From Ophioceras dolichostomum (Eukaryota > Ascomycota > Sordariomycetes > Magnaporthales > Ophioceraceae): 64,000 nucleotides of DNA. Positions 45,822 through 57,172 of the stretch are shown here, in pieces. The DNA is taken from NCBI GenBank assembly GCA_003049485.1, contig PYST01000094.1, positions 52,294 through 116,293 of the forward strand, read 5' to 3'. Below the pieces are notes generated by a model. It was not told where the DNA came from. It did not search any database and was given only the letters and a program-made list of their open reading frames with translations. A program made the translations under genes and the position numbers. Within the stretch, counting starts at the first letter, position 1. The number at the start of each line of letters is the position of its first letter.

Positions 45822-46961
45822 CTACCCGGTATACGGAACCTCCTGACTCCCTGCCATCCTCACCGCCTCCCTCGTCGCCTCATCCAGGTCCTCCTCCTCC
45901 GCCAGGCCCAGCAGCCTGTTGTGCTTCTTCGCGTCGAAGTCCCCGTCGCCGTTCGGGAAGAACGTGCGCGAGTACAGCATCCTGGCGAAGGCGCTTCTGT
46001 CGCCGCCCATGACGGCCTGCAGCGCCGCCTTGTACTGCGGCTCGGACCCGACGTTCTCGATGGTCCAGTCCGCGTCCGTGGTGCCCGTCACGCGCTTGAC
46101 GCTCTCGAGCATCTGCGCCTGGGATACGAGGAAGCTGGAGACATACAGGGTCTGCGAGTCCGAGTCCACGAGGTCCGTGAGCGTGAGTTTGCTTCCGTCG
46201 GAGTCGGTTGCAGAAATGGGCAGTGACAGCGCCGCGGCGACGGCCCGCCCCGTCTGCGGCCACGTCGAGACGCTGATGCGCGTCTTGCCCCCGTCCATGA
46301 GCCTGACGGTTTTTTTCGTGAAGTCGAAGCCGAACCTGTCCGGCCCGCCCGAGAGGCTGTACTCGTACCAGAAGCTGCAGGCCACGAACAGCAGCTTGAC
46401 GGCTTCGTTGCCGGACTGCCGAGCGCGGGCGATGGCGTCGCGCGCCGAGACCGCGTTCGCGAAGAACATGGACTCCTCGCACAGGCGGGCGTTGGTCGGG
46501 TCGCCGCCCCACCAGTTGGGGATCACGTACTTCACGCCCGCGGCGGCCGCGGCGTCGATGAGCGCGCCCTGCGTAGTGGGAGGGGCGGTGATGCCCAGGG
46601 AGATGACGAGCGCGTGCGCGGAGGCGGCCTTGAGGGCGGCGGTCACGGCGGGGACGTCCTCGTAGGAGGTGACGGCGGAGATTTTGAGGCCGGCGGGGAT
46701 GGAGGCGGAGGAGGCGCTGGAGGAGCGGGTTAGGGCTGTGAGGTTGTGGGTGCCTGTTGCGAGGAGGGCGGCGGTGATGGCCTTGCCGACTTGGCCGGTG
46801 CACTGGTTTGGGGGTGGGTGAGTAGATGTTAGCTTGCCGCATCTTGGGTGGGTTGCTTGCCTAGGCACCTAAGCATCTGGTCCTGGGGGAGGTGAGAGTG
46901 GTGGTGGATCGGTGTGCAGACTTACCCCGACGATGACAACGTTGGTGACGCGGTTGGCCAT
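45822..46961 (-). CDS. NmrA-like NAD(P)-binding protein
   Basis: NmrA/isoflavone-reductase-type atypical SDR. Two exons: 46926-46961 (12 codons) and 45822-46802, with a 123-nt intron that splits the dinucleotide-binding motif; joined, it reads VVIVGCTGQVGKAITAALL, matching the family GxTGxxGxxI. The protein is 338 residues. Other family-like parts are the strand LVISLGITAPPTTQGALIDA, VKYVIPNWWGGDP in the substrate side of the fold, and LLFVACSFWYEYSLSG. No YxxxK active site is evident, as expected for NmrA-type members, which may be sensors or reductases; the specific role is unknown. Without the first exon the glycine motif would be missing, which is why the start at 46961 was chosen. The TAG stop lies in a TAGGTAGGTAACC repeat. 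Confidence 0.87.
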
Positions 46962-48285
46962 GATGGAAGATCTCCTATCTGTTTCAAGGGGTTTTTTTTG
47001 TCTGGCTTGGAGGACTGCTGCACTAGGCGGCGGCTGGGATATCTGGGATATGGTGAAGGAAGTTTCTCTGATGATGATATGCTTGCCAGTTCTTTCCGAG
47101 AGAGCGTGCCGGACGGGGAGGTACTTTATAGTCATAGGCCATGGCACATAGCCAGGCATCGCGTCCCGCTGGGTAGTCGGAGTTAGAGACGACCAGCTCG
47201 GCGAAACGAAAATAGCACTCTTGACATCTCGTAACATGATCCTAGAGAAGTTGCATGAGAGCAAGTATCGGTTCGTGGTCTTCGTGCTTTCGCCGTTGGT
47301 CTGTTATATCCGCCGATTACCCGATTAGGAAATTCCTGACTCCAGCTCCGATGCCTCCCCCCTTAAATCCGCGTTTGTCAGCTAGTGCGTCCACTTACAC
47401 CGACGCCGTCAAACCAGCCGCACGACGCTCGTGGGGACTCGGGCTGCTATGAAAGGCCGAAGTTGACGAATTGAGAGCGGATTTCGGGCGGAATTACGAT
47501 GGGATCAAGCACAAGGATGTGAGAATCTCATCAGCGGCGCTGTGGCTGTCTGGCACAAGGTGACGCACACCATTCAACGTTCACGACTACCACCGACCAT
47601 ACCGAGAGAATTAACCCGCCAGAACCCTAGCCCCGCAAACAGTTGATGGTTGCGGCACCACTTGGTGGGAGGGCGGAGAGATTGCTCGCCCCAGGCCCGC
47701 AGGAGTGAGCTTCCCTCCGCAGCTCTTCTGCTCTCCCAGGCAGACGTATTCTGTGCGATGAAACCTTCGATTTGTCCACTCCAACTCCAGGTGGTGCATA
47801 TGTAGTGGGGTCATGAGGGCGGCTCCTCGGGAGGCGAGGGCGTGCAGGGTATGGGACGTGATGGGATATGTAGTATAGATGCTACCTCCTCAGGAATCCT
47901 AAGTCTCATATATGATCGGATGATTCGGATCTGGGTTGCGTTCATCAGAGATGTGGTCACAACGTCTCGCAGGACAAAACCAAAGAACAATGAACGAAGA
48001 TGAGGGCGTGTATTCGTAGTCTAATGCAACGACGATTTGAGGGCCTCCTTGAGCTTTGGTCTATGAGAACGAGAGACTTTTCAAGCTCATTGAGGGCAAG
48101 AAAATGACTCGATCTCTTCTAAGCCGGCGTTCTCCTTGGTCATGCCATCCCATATAAACCCCCAAAATAAATGCAAACCGTCACATTTACTCCAGTAGAC
48201 AACCTGCGGCCATGATCTGAACTCACGTCAGAATTCCAGTCCAAGAACATCTCCGTTGCCCCCGCCCATCGATCTCACTCACTTA
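46962..48285. other. Intergenic stretch, no gene seen
   Basis: About 1.3 kb between two minus-strand genes; promoter of the NmrA-like gene plus the 3' UTR of the next gene. Frames here are short and unrecognisable. Confidence 0.55.
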
Positions 48286-49104
48286 CTAGTCCTCATCTGC
48301 TTCTTTGATGTGATGCTGTGCGAGGAGCGCCTGGAACTCTCGGACTTTTTGTTGGTCTTGTACGTCGTTCGGCAAGTGATAGCTGCGATAATGACAGCCT
48401 AGGCTGATCTGGTTCGCATGCAGTGTGCCGCAGTCCTTGCAGCGGCAGGGGGGCTTGATCTGGAGTGGGTGCTTGCTCTCGAAGCACATTTGGCTCTTGT
48501 GGCCTGGACTACCCTTGCCTCGGCATCTCCAGCATTTCTTGTAGTCCCATTTATTTGGGCTGCGGTGGGTCGTCTTGTTGGTCTCTCTCTTGTCTAGAGT
48601 GCTGTCTGTGCCACTTGTACTCGAGATGGGCGTGGGATCCCGGGTCGGCGGTGTCTGGTCGTGTCCACGAGCTGCTTCGGACTGGGGAGCTATGCTATCG
48701 CCCAAGGGGCTGCCAGATGGGTTCTGGCAGGTTGATGTGGCTTGGCCACCGCGATTGCCGTCGACAGTGGCTAATGCTGAGGAGTCTGGGGCAGGAGCCA
48801 TGAACGGCAACTCTTCGCCGTACAGCTCCACGTTGAGGGCCTGGGTCAGACGCGCCTCGTCATAAGACAGATCCTGGTGCATCTCCTCAGGCCGCCCGGC
48901 GAAAGACAGCGGAACTTGGGTGGGAGGATGTGTGGTAGATGGGTGGGCGGAAGTGGCTTCCGTCGCCTGTCTCTCGGAAGGCCTCGTCGATATATTTGAC
49001 TGGGACGACGGTGTGGCCGAATCGCTGTACGGAAGCAACCCCGTTAGCTTCCAATCTTCCAGCCCTACTCACACGAGGCACCTGCCTACAACGTTCACGA
49101 CCAT
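48286..49104 (-). CDS. Small Cys/His-rich protein with zinc-knuckle-like motif
   Basis: Proposed exons 49073-49104 and 48286-49024 give 256 residues starting MVVNVVGRCLVDSATPSS. The short first exon was chosen because the long frame has no upstream ATG, while a GTGAGT donor and a CCGTACAG acceptor join in phase. Residues 1-165 are Ser/Thr/Pro/Gln-rich and probably disordered. Near 170-186 is CWRCRGKGSPGHKSQMC, that is C-x2-C-x7-H-x4-C, a longer version of the CCHC zinc knuckle (C-x2-C-x4-H-x4-C). It is followed by CRCKDCGTLHANQISLGC and HYRSYH, which add Cys and His in a second possible metal site. I recognise no named family. Nucleic-acid or protein binding through zinc is inference. The start codon is the least certain part. 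Confidence 0.55.
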
Positions 49105-51015
49105 CGTGACTGACTTTATGACTTGTATGGTGGGATCTTTTGAGTGTCCTTGACCGTGAACTGGGCTGGTGATGGGACGAAAAGAAGGAAGAGGGATTTT
49201 TTCAAAATAAAGGCTGGGGAAAAAGAGACCGGAGCGAAGAATATCAAAACTTACGGCAGGCACGGTCGGTCAGGTTTGGGGAACGACGCTACTAGTACCA
49301 GGTACAGGTCGTCTACTCCTTTTTTAAATTTTGATTATCGCAAGCCGAGGGAAACGTCGAGTGGAGTTACGATGCCTCGAATGCCATGATCGCACTCAAT
49401 GACGGCGATACCTCGTGCTTAAATACTACGCGTAGGGACAAACACGAGCTGGAAGGTGCTCATATTCACACTATCCTCCTGCAGCCTCGTGACAGACCTT
49501 CGTTTGATCCCCGTCTGTTCGAACCCTGAACTGCTGCCAAGCCAGCCGTAACAGACACTACCTAGGGACTTTGAACGCTTCCTCCTTTCTCTTTCCGCGA
49601 TAAGGCATTCACAGTGGCGTGGAAGGTACGTCTATCATCCTCGACAGGCCACTTACACAATGGACTAACGGCCAAGTGATCCTTCCCAAGCTTGCTCCGT
49701 TTCGGCGGGAAACATGAGCTTGAGATCAACTGGGAGCCTTTCCAAAAGAACGGCCACATCATACGTTATAAGACAGCAGCGTTGTGCGTTTGATTATGGC
49801 CGTTATCGAGCAGACTCTGCCTCGTTTGTCGGCGTTGAATGTAGGGCGTTGGAGCGGTACTTAGGATTTCAACAACGCAAGTTGGCCTCGGACAAGACGA
49901 GTTGAGAAACGGGAATGAGATAAAATATCAAAGGCTATCAACCTAGATAGTACGTTTGTGTAGATCACGACTTTGCTAATAAAGATCCAAGGGGTTGTGG
50001 CTTTAGCAGCGTGAAGGCGACAGCAATGTCATCTACCAGACAAAAAGGGTTCTTAAAATGTGTCATGGCACTTGGACCTCACTCACTACAGATAGCCGGA
50101 GCAGCCTTTCCCTCAGCCCATACCCTCTTTGATGCTAAGAGTTGCCGATAGAGCTCCTTGCTCTATAGGTGTTTCCCGAGAACGAAGCCCGATACGACTT
50201 GAAAATAGAAGAGAATCATATGCTCCACTTCCAACTGAGACCGGTGGTACATGCGACGCAGAGCCTCCACCTTTCCGAGTCGGGTTTTCTTCGTTTGAGC
50301 ATAGGAGAGGAAGACCCAAAGCCGGACCGGCCGGAGCACCACTTCCGCCCTCACAGCTAGTTTGGGCTGCAGCTTGGCGCCATCTGATGGGCGGGAACCG
50401 GCGTCTTGAACTCGGACCTGTAGCTCCTCACATCTCAGGAACATCTAGGAATATTGTAGAGATCTCCGTGCCCCGATCCGATCAAAAGGCTGAAGTCGAC
50501 GGTGGAACAGGCCCACAATTGTCCCGTGCTATCTCATCCCAGAGTCCAGTCGGACGCGACCTGGTGGCGAGCAAAAAGCAGTACACGGGAGAAAGGGCGC
50601 AAACCAATTCTATGACGTCACCATCGTCATCACAAACGCGCCCTCTGTGTGTTAACCCGAACATTTCCTCGTTCGCTCCCCCTTTCCACCGCTCTCCTTG
50701 CGCTTATTTTCGTCAATTCGTCTATTCATTCGCGACGGTAAAGCAATAGAGGAAGTATTAGTGGAACGACTTCTGAAGAAACGACGGAAACTACGGGCGG
50801 CACTTGGGATGTCGAACTCGTTCGACACCTTGACGGCACTCTCTCCAGTCTCTCCCGCTTCCTGTAGGCTCTGCAGCCCACAGTTTTCCGCACTGGCGTC
50901 TCGAGGAGTCCGCCCCCTCTTATGGAAGCTTTGCTCCCAGCGGCGATTGGGCGGTGCGGAAGTAGCGGGCACTACGTCGACATAACTATTGCGCAGGCTA
51001 TATCACCATCGCACC
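49105..51015. other. Divergent promoter region, no gene seen
   Basis: 1.9 kb between the Cys/His-rich gene (minus) and the UVDE gene (plus). The 206-codon frame at 50129-50749 has no domain and atypical codon use. A GTTCGAACC word at 49518 resembles a tRNA B box but has no tRNA around it. Confidence 0.5.
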
Positions 51016-53401
51016 ATGCCGTCCCAAAAGAAACCGGCGGCGAATGTTTTGCAGCAAGGGGGACATGACTCTCCAGCTTCCAGATCCTCAACCGCCCCAG
51101 CTTTGCGAAGATCCAGCCGTCGCATTGGTAGCATCATCAGCGACACTGCGACTACGGCCAGCAAGACATCAGGAAGAACCACGAGGCCAGAGAAGGAGAA
51201 AATAGACTTGAAGCCCGATCCGCCGAAGAGGAAAAGAAGAGTCTCACAGCGAGTGATGGACTCGAGCATCGATTCGCCGTCGGAGTCTGACACACCCACG
51301 GTAGTCCTCAGGGACAGGATCAAGGCGGATGCGGAGGGCGTCAGGTTCGCGATCGAAGGGCTCGTCCGCATGGAACGGCGGCTTCAGAGGGCAGTCAAGC
51401 GGCAGAAGCTCCAGGTCGAGGAGAGCGTCGCCGTCATCGAGGCTGACACGAAGACAGAGAACGCGTTCAAGCCGCGGCCGACGAGATACCTGCGCGCGAC
51501 CAGCAGCCGCGACATAGCTGTCAATGCGGCCGCCGATCCCTTGCCCACACCAGAACGCAACACGGTCGAGAGCGAATTCGAGGACGACGCCGCCGCCGAG
51601 GGCGTCCCACAGAAGTCGCGAGGAGACTCCAATGCTGCCGCCGTGGATCCGCCGTCCATGGTGGAGCGGGGAGGAGCCCGAGCTCCACCCGTCAACAGCG
51701 CCTACCTGCCGCTTCCCTGGAGGGGGCGGCTTGGATACGTCCGTGAAATACCGACCCGTCTTCTCTCCTCTGCCGATACCCATCAGTGAGGTATTTCTTA
51801 ATGAAATGAAAGTGCTGGGAGGGCGAGAGATATGAGAGCACTGCTAAAATTTGCCTCTGTAGGCATGTCTGAACACCTACCTCCGAACCGCGCACCCGCC
51901 GGTTTTCAGTTCACGAACCTGCCGCATGTCATCAATCATCGATCACCGCTACGCCCTGAGGGATCCTTCGAAGCCAGAGCATCCATCACACAACCGACCT
52001 GATAGGTCCAAGTCGGCCGATGTAGCGTTGGGACGCCGGTTCGTGCAGGAGTTGGGGCTGGCAAACGCAAGGGACGTGGTCAAGACACTCAGGTGGAACG
52101 AGCGCTATGGAATCCGATTCTTCCGACTTAGCTCTGAGATGTTCCCGTTCGCGAGCCACCCCGAGCACGGCTACAAGCTGGCGTCCTTCGCGTCGGACGT
52201 CCTCGCTAACGTCGGTCGCGTTGCTGCCGAGCTGGGCCATCGACTCACTACCCATCCAGGCCAGGTGAGTATTCTCAGATAAGTCATTTGAGGAAATTGT
52301 ATCCAACAGTAGGGAAGTTTAACGACTATATGCCCTCGCCGGTCACAGTTCACCCAGCTCGGCTCGCCCAGACCGGAGGTCATCGAGTCCTCGGTTCGCG
52401 ACCTCGAGTACCACGACGAGATGCTCTCCCTCCTGCACCTACCTCCCCAGCAGGACCGCGACGCGGTGATGATCCTGCACATGGGAGGGGTGTACGGCGA
52501 CAAAGCCGCCGCCGTGGAGCGCTTCCGGAACAACTACAACACGCTACTCTCGGACTCGATCAAGAAGCGGCTCGTGCTGGAGAACGACGACGTGTCCTGG
52601 TCCGTCCACGACCTCCTGCCCATCTGCGAGGAGCTGAACATCCCGCTCGTCCTCGACTTCCACCACCACAACATCGTCTTCGACGCCGCCGAGATCCGCG
52701 AGGGCACTGCGGACCTCGAAGACTTGATCCCCAGGATCAAGAAGACGTGGGAGCGCAAGGGGGTCACGATGAAGATGCACTACAGCGAGCCCTGCGCCGG
52801 CGCGGTGACGCCCCGCGATCGACGGAGGCACAGCCCCCGCGTGGCCACGCTGCCCCCTTGCCCGCCGGACGTGGACCTCATGATCGAGGCCAAGGACAAG
52901 GAGCAGGCCGTCTTCGAACTGATGCGCAACTTCCGCCTGCCTGGGTTCGAGCGCGTTAGGGACATGATCCCTTACGAGCGCACTGATGAGCCCACTCATC
53001 CCCAACCGGCGGCGTCTACCGCTAAGGGCGCTAGCGCTGCCAAAAAGTCGGCGGGAGCAGCAACAGCAGCAGCAGGAGGAGGAGGAGGGAAGAAGGGCAA
53101 GGGAAAGCAGAAGAGGCAGGTAATGTCTCCTCCTGGTGATGTGGACCAAGGAGATATTGAAATGGACGGAGAGGGGGAGAGAAGCGACCGTGAGGCAGGA
53201 GCAGCAACACTGGCAGCGAAAAATCGGCTGTCGTCAAAGGATGCGGCTGCGGCTGCGGCAAGCGAGAAGATGCCCGAGGAAGAGATCGGGATGGGTGGGC
53301 CGGAGGGCAGGGTGTATTGGCCGCCCGGGATGGAGGAGTGGCTTCGGCCGCGGAAGAGGGACCAGAAGAGGAAGGCTGAGTTGGAACTCGAAGAAGACTA
53401 G
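51016..53401 (+). CDS. uvdE: UV-damage endonuclease (UVDE)
   Basis: Initiates UVDE-dependent excision repair by nicking 5' of cyclobutane dimers, 6-4 photoproducts and other lesions; the Neurospora gene is mus-18. Three exons (51016-51738, 51863-52264, 52349-53401) give 725 residues. The first 230 residues are basic and low-complexity, ending in the conserved LPWRGRLGY, which is joined across the 124-nt intron to ACLNTYLRT. The TIM-barrel metal-binding blocks are all present: RWNERYGIRFFRLSSEMFPF, HPGQFTQL, HMGGVYGDK, LENDD, DFHHHNI, MKMHYSEP and DLMIEAKDKE. These hold the His, Glu and Asp residues that bind the metals in the solved bacterial UVDE. A Lys/Ala/Gly-rich tail of about 150 residues ends with the YWPPGMEEWLRPRKR motif and may carry nuclear signals. 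Identification is very secure. Confidence 0.96.
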
Positions 53402-53961
53402 GTGCCTATGCAAAGCAGTCGGAGTCTTTTTTATTCTTAATTATTCTTTACGTCCGAGCATCGTGGATTGCTTTGACGCCATCCATGGCTTGCTTGCTTT
53501 GGCTTGAATTTGTATGGTGAGGGTCATTATCGGCATATTGGGAACAGAAGGAAAAGGGGAGCACTGTCGAGATGTTTCAGCATCAATACCTAGACATACC
53601 GGACCAGTGCTAGAACTACTAGCTAGTATGTACAATCGAGTAAGCATTACTTTGTAACCGTAAGGGATGAGAAATAAAAGGAGGCATGTACATGCAGCGT
53701 TGGTTATGATGCATTGACACGCCGACTCTTTTTCCAGTTGGTAGCTAGAGTCTAGTGTCCACTCCCGTGGCAATTTGATGACCCTGGGAAGATTCTATCA
53801 TCTTCGGCTACCTAGATATCTCCTAACTCGTAAGCATAGGCACAATCCATAGTTGCACTCCCTCACTTCGATACCTAGATCATCAAAGAATGGGAGGGAC
53901 GGTGCAGCAAACTAGCCACACCTACCGACGGGGTGGAGGACTACCTAGGTGGGTACTCAAT

Positions 53962-54008
53962 GAAGGAGAGCGAGAGGCAGAGCGAGAGCGAAAGCGAGAG
54001 CGCTAGAG
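53962..54008. repeat. Purine-rich GAGAGC-type tract
   Basis: About 47 nt of irregular GAGAGC/GAAAGC/GAGGCAG units near the 3' end of the transporter gene. Simple-sequence DNA. Confidence 0.7.
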
Positions 54009-54021
54009 CTGGTTGGCTACC

Positions 54022-54050
54022 TTAGGTACCTGGGTAGGTAGGTAGGCACC
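54022..54050. repeat. TAGGTACCTGGGTAGG tract
   Basis: A run of TTAGGTACC, TGGGTAGG and GTAGGTAGG units ending three bases before the stop codon of the minus-strand transporter. Same word family as the other TAGGTACC tracts. Confidence 0.75.
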
Positions 54051-54052
54051 AA

Positions 54053-57000
54053 CTAAACTATCCGGCCCCCACTACCGCCGCCGCCGCCCGACTTCTTCTC
54101 CTCCTCCACATGGGAGAAGCTGCCGAGCCCAAGCTGCCTCTTGTAGTTGTCCACCAGGCTGCTGCCGCCGCCGCCGCCATGGATGATATTGTGCTCCCCG
54201 AAGACGTCGACCTGCGTCTCGGGGAACTTCCTCGCGCTGACCCCCTGCTCGAAGAGCATGTCGAGCTCGGCGAAGGACCGGCCCGTCGGCTCAGGGACGC
54301 GGAAATAGGTGTAGATTATGCAGAGGAAGCAGACTCCTCCCTATGAATTTTTGTTTTTGGGTTGGTGTTGTCAGGAAAAGGACACATTCACGACACGACA
54401 TTCATGTTTTCGAGGGGGGGAGGCGGAGGATGATAAAGATGACTTGGGAAAGGAGACAAAGAGACAAACCCAGAAGAATCCGGCGTAATTGCGCCAGTTC
54501 CACTCGCCGGGGTTGAGCATGTACGGCGTAAGCACGCTGCAGATTATGCCGACGACGATGTAGAGGCACCGACCGAGGACGACCTTTGTGGGAAGAGAAG
54601 AAGAAGAAAAAGGAGAAGAAAGCGTCAGCGGATGGATAGATATGGTAACTATGTGTGGAGAGATCAGGCGTTGTGACGACCCCCGAGCCAGAGGAGGGGA
54701 GGAAGAGATAGAAGGGAGTTGGCAAGTGATTGATTTGAACATCATACAGTCTTGATCTGCAACCTGCGCGTCGAGATCTCGGACACGAGAGAGTAGCAGA
54801 CCGTGCCGACGGTGAGCTGGTACGTCAGCGACCAGCCGAGCATGATGCTCCCCGTGGCGATGGAGCCCTCGCGGCGGCGCGACTCGGGCACGAGGCCGAG
54901 GAAGCCGAGGAGCATGAGCATTGTGCAGAGGACGCAGAGGCCGTAGAGGTAGAGGGATCTGGATTGGAGAGGTTTGTTTGTCAGCAAACTTCCATGCTTG
55001 AAGGTCGATGAGTGGAGTGGATAACTAGGTGCCTACCTTCGACCGATGCCTCGGCTCATCAGGAACCATGCCCCGAACACGCCGACCATGTTCATGCCGT
55101 ACTGGCCCAGGGCGAAGCCGTATGCGCTCTGCGAGTCTAGACCGGCCTGGGTGAGGAAGTATGTTGAGTAGTTCGAGAAGGAGTTGCCGCTTAGGTTTTG
55201 GATGGCCCACACCATGCAGACGATCTGTAGGGGGGAGAGGGGCGTCAGGAGGGAAATGCTAGGAGGTTCAACCAGACAAATGGTGGGCTAAAGGGATAAT
55301 TTCTATCAGCGGAACAAGATGTAGGTGGAGAAAATGGCGCACCTCTGTTCGACGAAGGTCGTGACCCTTGAAGCTATCCGTGGTGTGGAGGTGATGTTAG
55401 CTCTGTTTTGTGTATTGCGGTTCTTCTTACCCGAGGGAGTCCACGTTGCGAAAAACTTACCAGTCTAAGTACGAGGCTCCCACGGTGGTCTATTAATGCG
55501 GAAGATATTGTTAGGCCTGGGCTCTTTTGATGGGCGAAAATGAGGAATCCTCACCTGCTCTTCTAGGGCCGCAGTGTGGACCATCATGGCGACGGTCTCG
55601 TCGGCATCGAAATCCGTCTCCTTGTTAAGGCTGGTCAACTTCAGCAGGGATTGCTTGGCCTGCTCGATCCTGCCCTTCCTGACGAGCCACCAGGGCGACT
55701 CGGGCGCGAACCAGATGCCTACGATCAGGGGCACCGGCCACATCCACTGTAGGGCGTATGGAATGCGGTAGGACCACTGGTGATGATTACCGTGGGTTTT
55801 TATGGTCAGTATATAAATGCCTCACCTAGGTATCTAGGTACCTAGGTAGGTAGGTAGGCAGTGATGAATAGGGGGGAGGGGTGGATGCGATGCGCGTAAT
55901 CCAACTACCACGAACCTCGTCGTCCCTCTTCAACATCGACATGATGACTCCGATGCCGATCTCCTGGCCCACTCCCCAGCAGAAGTTGACGTAGGTCGTT
56001 AGGTAGCCGCGCATGGCTACCGGGCAGACCTCGGACGCATATGTGATGGTGACTAGTGTTTTTTTTTTTCCAACACTTTCGTCAGTAGTAGTCGCAGTCA
56101 TAAATTAGCCAAAAAAGGGGGATCGGGAGAAGCTTACGAGTTTGGAAAACTCCCCACGGCTATTTCCGATAACAGTTCCGAGTTAGATCGGTATCAACCA
56201 CCTACACCTGACTAGGTCTCACGGTTCCGAGATAGGTACCTAGGTACCCAGATATCTGTTGGGTAGATTCCTATCTGTTAAGGGGAACAAGGAAAAAAGA
56301 AACTCACGATTCCGCACAGAATTTCAGCCACCAGCAGCGTTTGGACGTTCTGTGCCGTGAAGAAGAGAGCCGTCCAGGCGATGATAAGGGTGAGACAGGC
56401 GATGACCGTGTATCGGCTGTATTAGTGTAAAGCCCCGAGTTAGTTGCGGGAGCTCTCGACGCTTGCCCATTCGCCTCGCATCGACTTCTTGACCCGACGG
56501 TCCGGATATACAGAACAGCAATACTTACTATCCAAACCGCTCAGATGCCCAGCCGTTGATGAGCAGCCCGATCAGCTCTCCCACATTGGCGCCCTGTGCT
56601 CCTCCTCCTCCTCGTCAGCGTTCTTCCTCTCCAACTCACAAAGTTGCACCGAAAAGGCTGACCAGGAGATGGAGTGTTGTCCACCTACGTTACTGAGGCC
56701 GACCTGCCACGGGGCCGGGATTTCCCAGTCGCCATTGGGCAGCATCTCGCCGTACTTCCTCTTAAACTGCGGGAAAGCATCTATTGGTAGAAGCAGAAGT
56801 TAGCACTTTTGTTGTGGTTGCTGTTGTTGTTGGGTCTTTTGGAGACAAAGTAGGAGCAGAGAGGGGGGGATTTTTTGTTTTACAGAAGTTGTTGATCAGG
56901 CAGACGTCGTAGCCCTCCATGATGATGCACGTCGAGATCAGCACGCTCCAGGCGATGGCCTTGGGGTAGAGGCGGATGCCTTGCATCAGGGTCATGGAGC

Positions 57001-57172
57001 GCTCCTTCTCCGTGGCCGTCTTGGCGAAGCTGATGAGCTTGTCCTGAGACTTGCTGTCGTCCTGCTCATCCTGATCGTGCTCGATCTGGTGCCCCGTCTT
57101 CTCCTCGGCTGCTGCCGCTGGGGCGGCCGTCACCCCATCTTGCGGGGCGGCGATCTTCTCGTCCGCTGCCAT
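54053..57172 (-). CDS. MFS alpha-glucoside (maltose)-type sugar transporter
   Basis: Sugar porter of the fungal general alpha-glucoside/maltose permease branch, expected to be a proton symporter at the plasma membrane. Thirteen exons on the minus strand give 598 residues: 56884-57172, 56689-56780, 56529-56593, 56308-56416, 56138-56159, 55916-56052, 55555-55776, 55461-55489, 55343-55373, 55037-55224, 54748-54958, 54470-54583 and 54053-54340. Signatures: TM1 AIAWSVLISTCIIMEGYDV, ANVGELIGLLINGWASERFGYR, PWGVFQTLTITYASEVCPVA, the APESPWWLVRKGR central motif, CFKGHDLRRTEI, WAIQNLSGNSFSNYSTYF, YSLVSEISTRRLQIKT, GEWNWRNYAGFFWGG and the terminal PEPTGRSFAELD sugar-porter motif. Exon 5 is 22 nt, exon 8 is 29 nt and exon 9 is 31 nt. 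The tail is Gly-rich. The substrate (maltose, turanose or another disaccharide) cannot be assigned. The donor at exon 6 (GTTCGT) is non-standard; the frame requires it. Confidence 0.93.
55825..55860. repeat. TAGGTACCTAGG palindromic tract in an intron
   Basis: Overlapping CCTAGGTATCTAGGTACC and TAGGTAGGTAGGTAGG units inside intron 6 of the alpha-glucoside-type transporter gene. A second copy lies in intron 4 at 56232-56250. Confidence 0.8.
56232..56250. repeat. TAGGTACCTAGGTACC palindrome in an intron
   Basis: ATAGGTACCTAGGTACC lies in intron 4 of the alpha-glucoside-type transporter gene, another member of the dispersed palindromic word family. Confidence 0.75.

Larger units (their letters stand above)
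53402..54052. other. Convergent intergenic region
   Basis: 650 bp between the stop codons of the UVDE gene and the alpha-glucoside-type transporter gene. It contains a GAGAGC-rich purine tract (53962-54008) and TAGGTAC tracts. No gene is seen. Confidence 0.55.

Noticed and set aside
49518..49527. GTTCGAACC word resembling a tRNA B box
   Set aside because: No A box, anticodon arm or acceptor-stem pairing at the proper distance on either strand.
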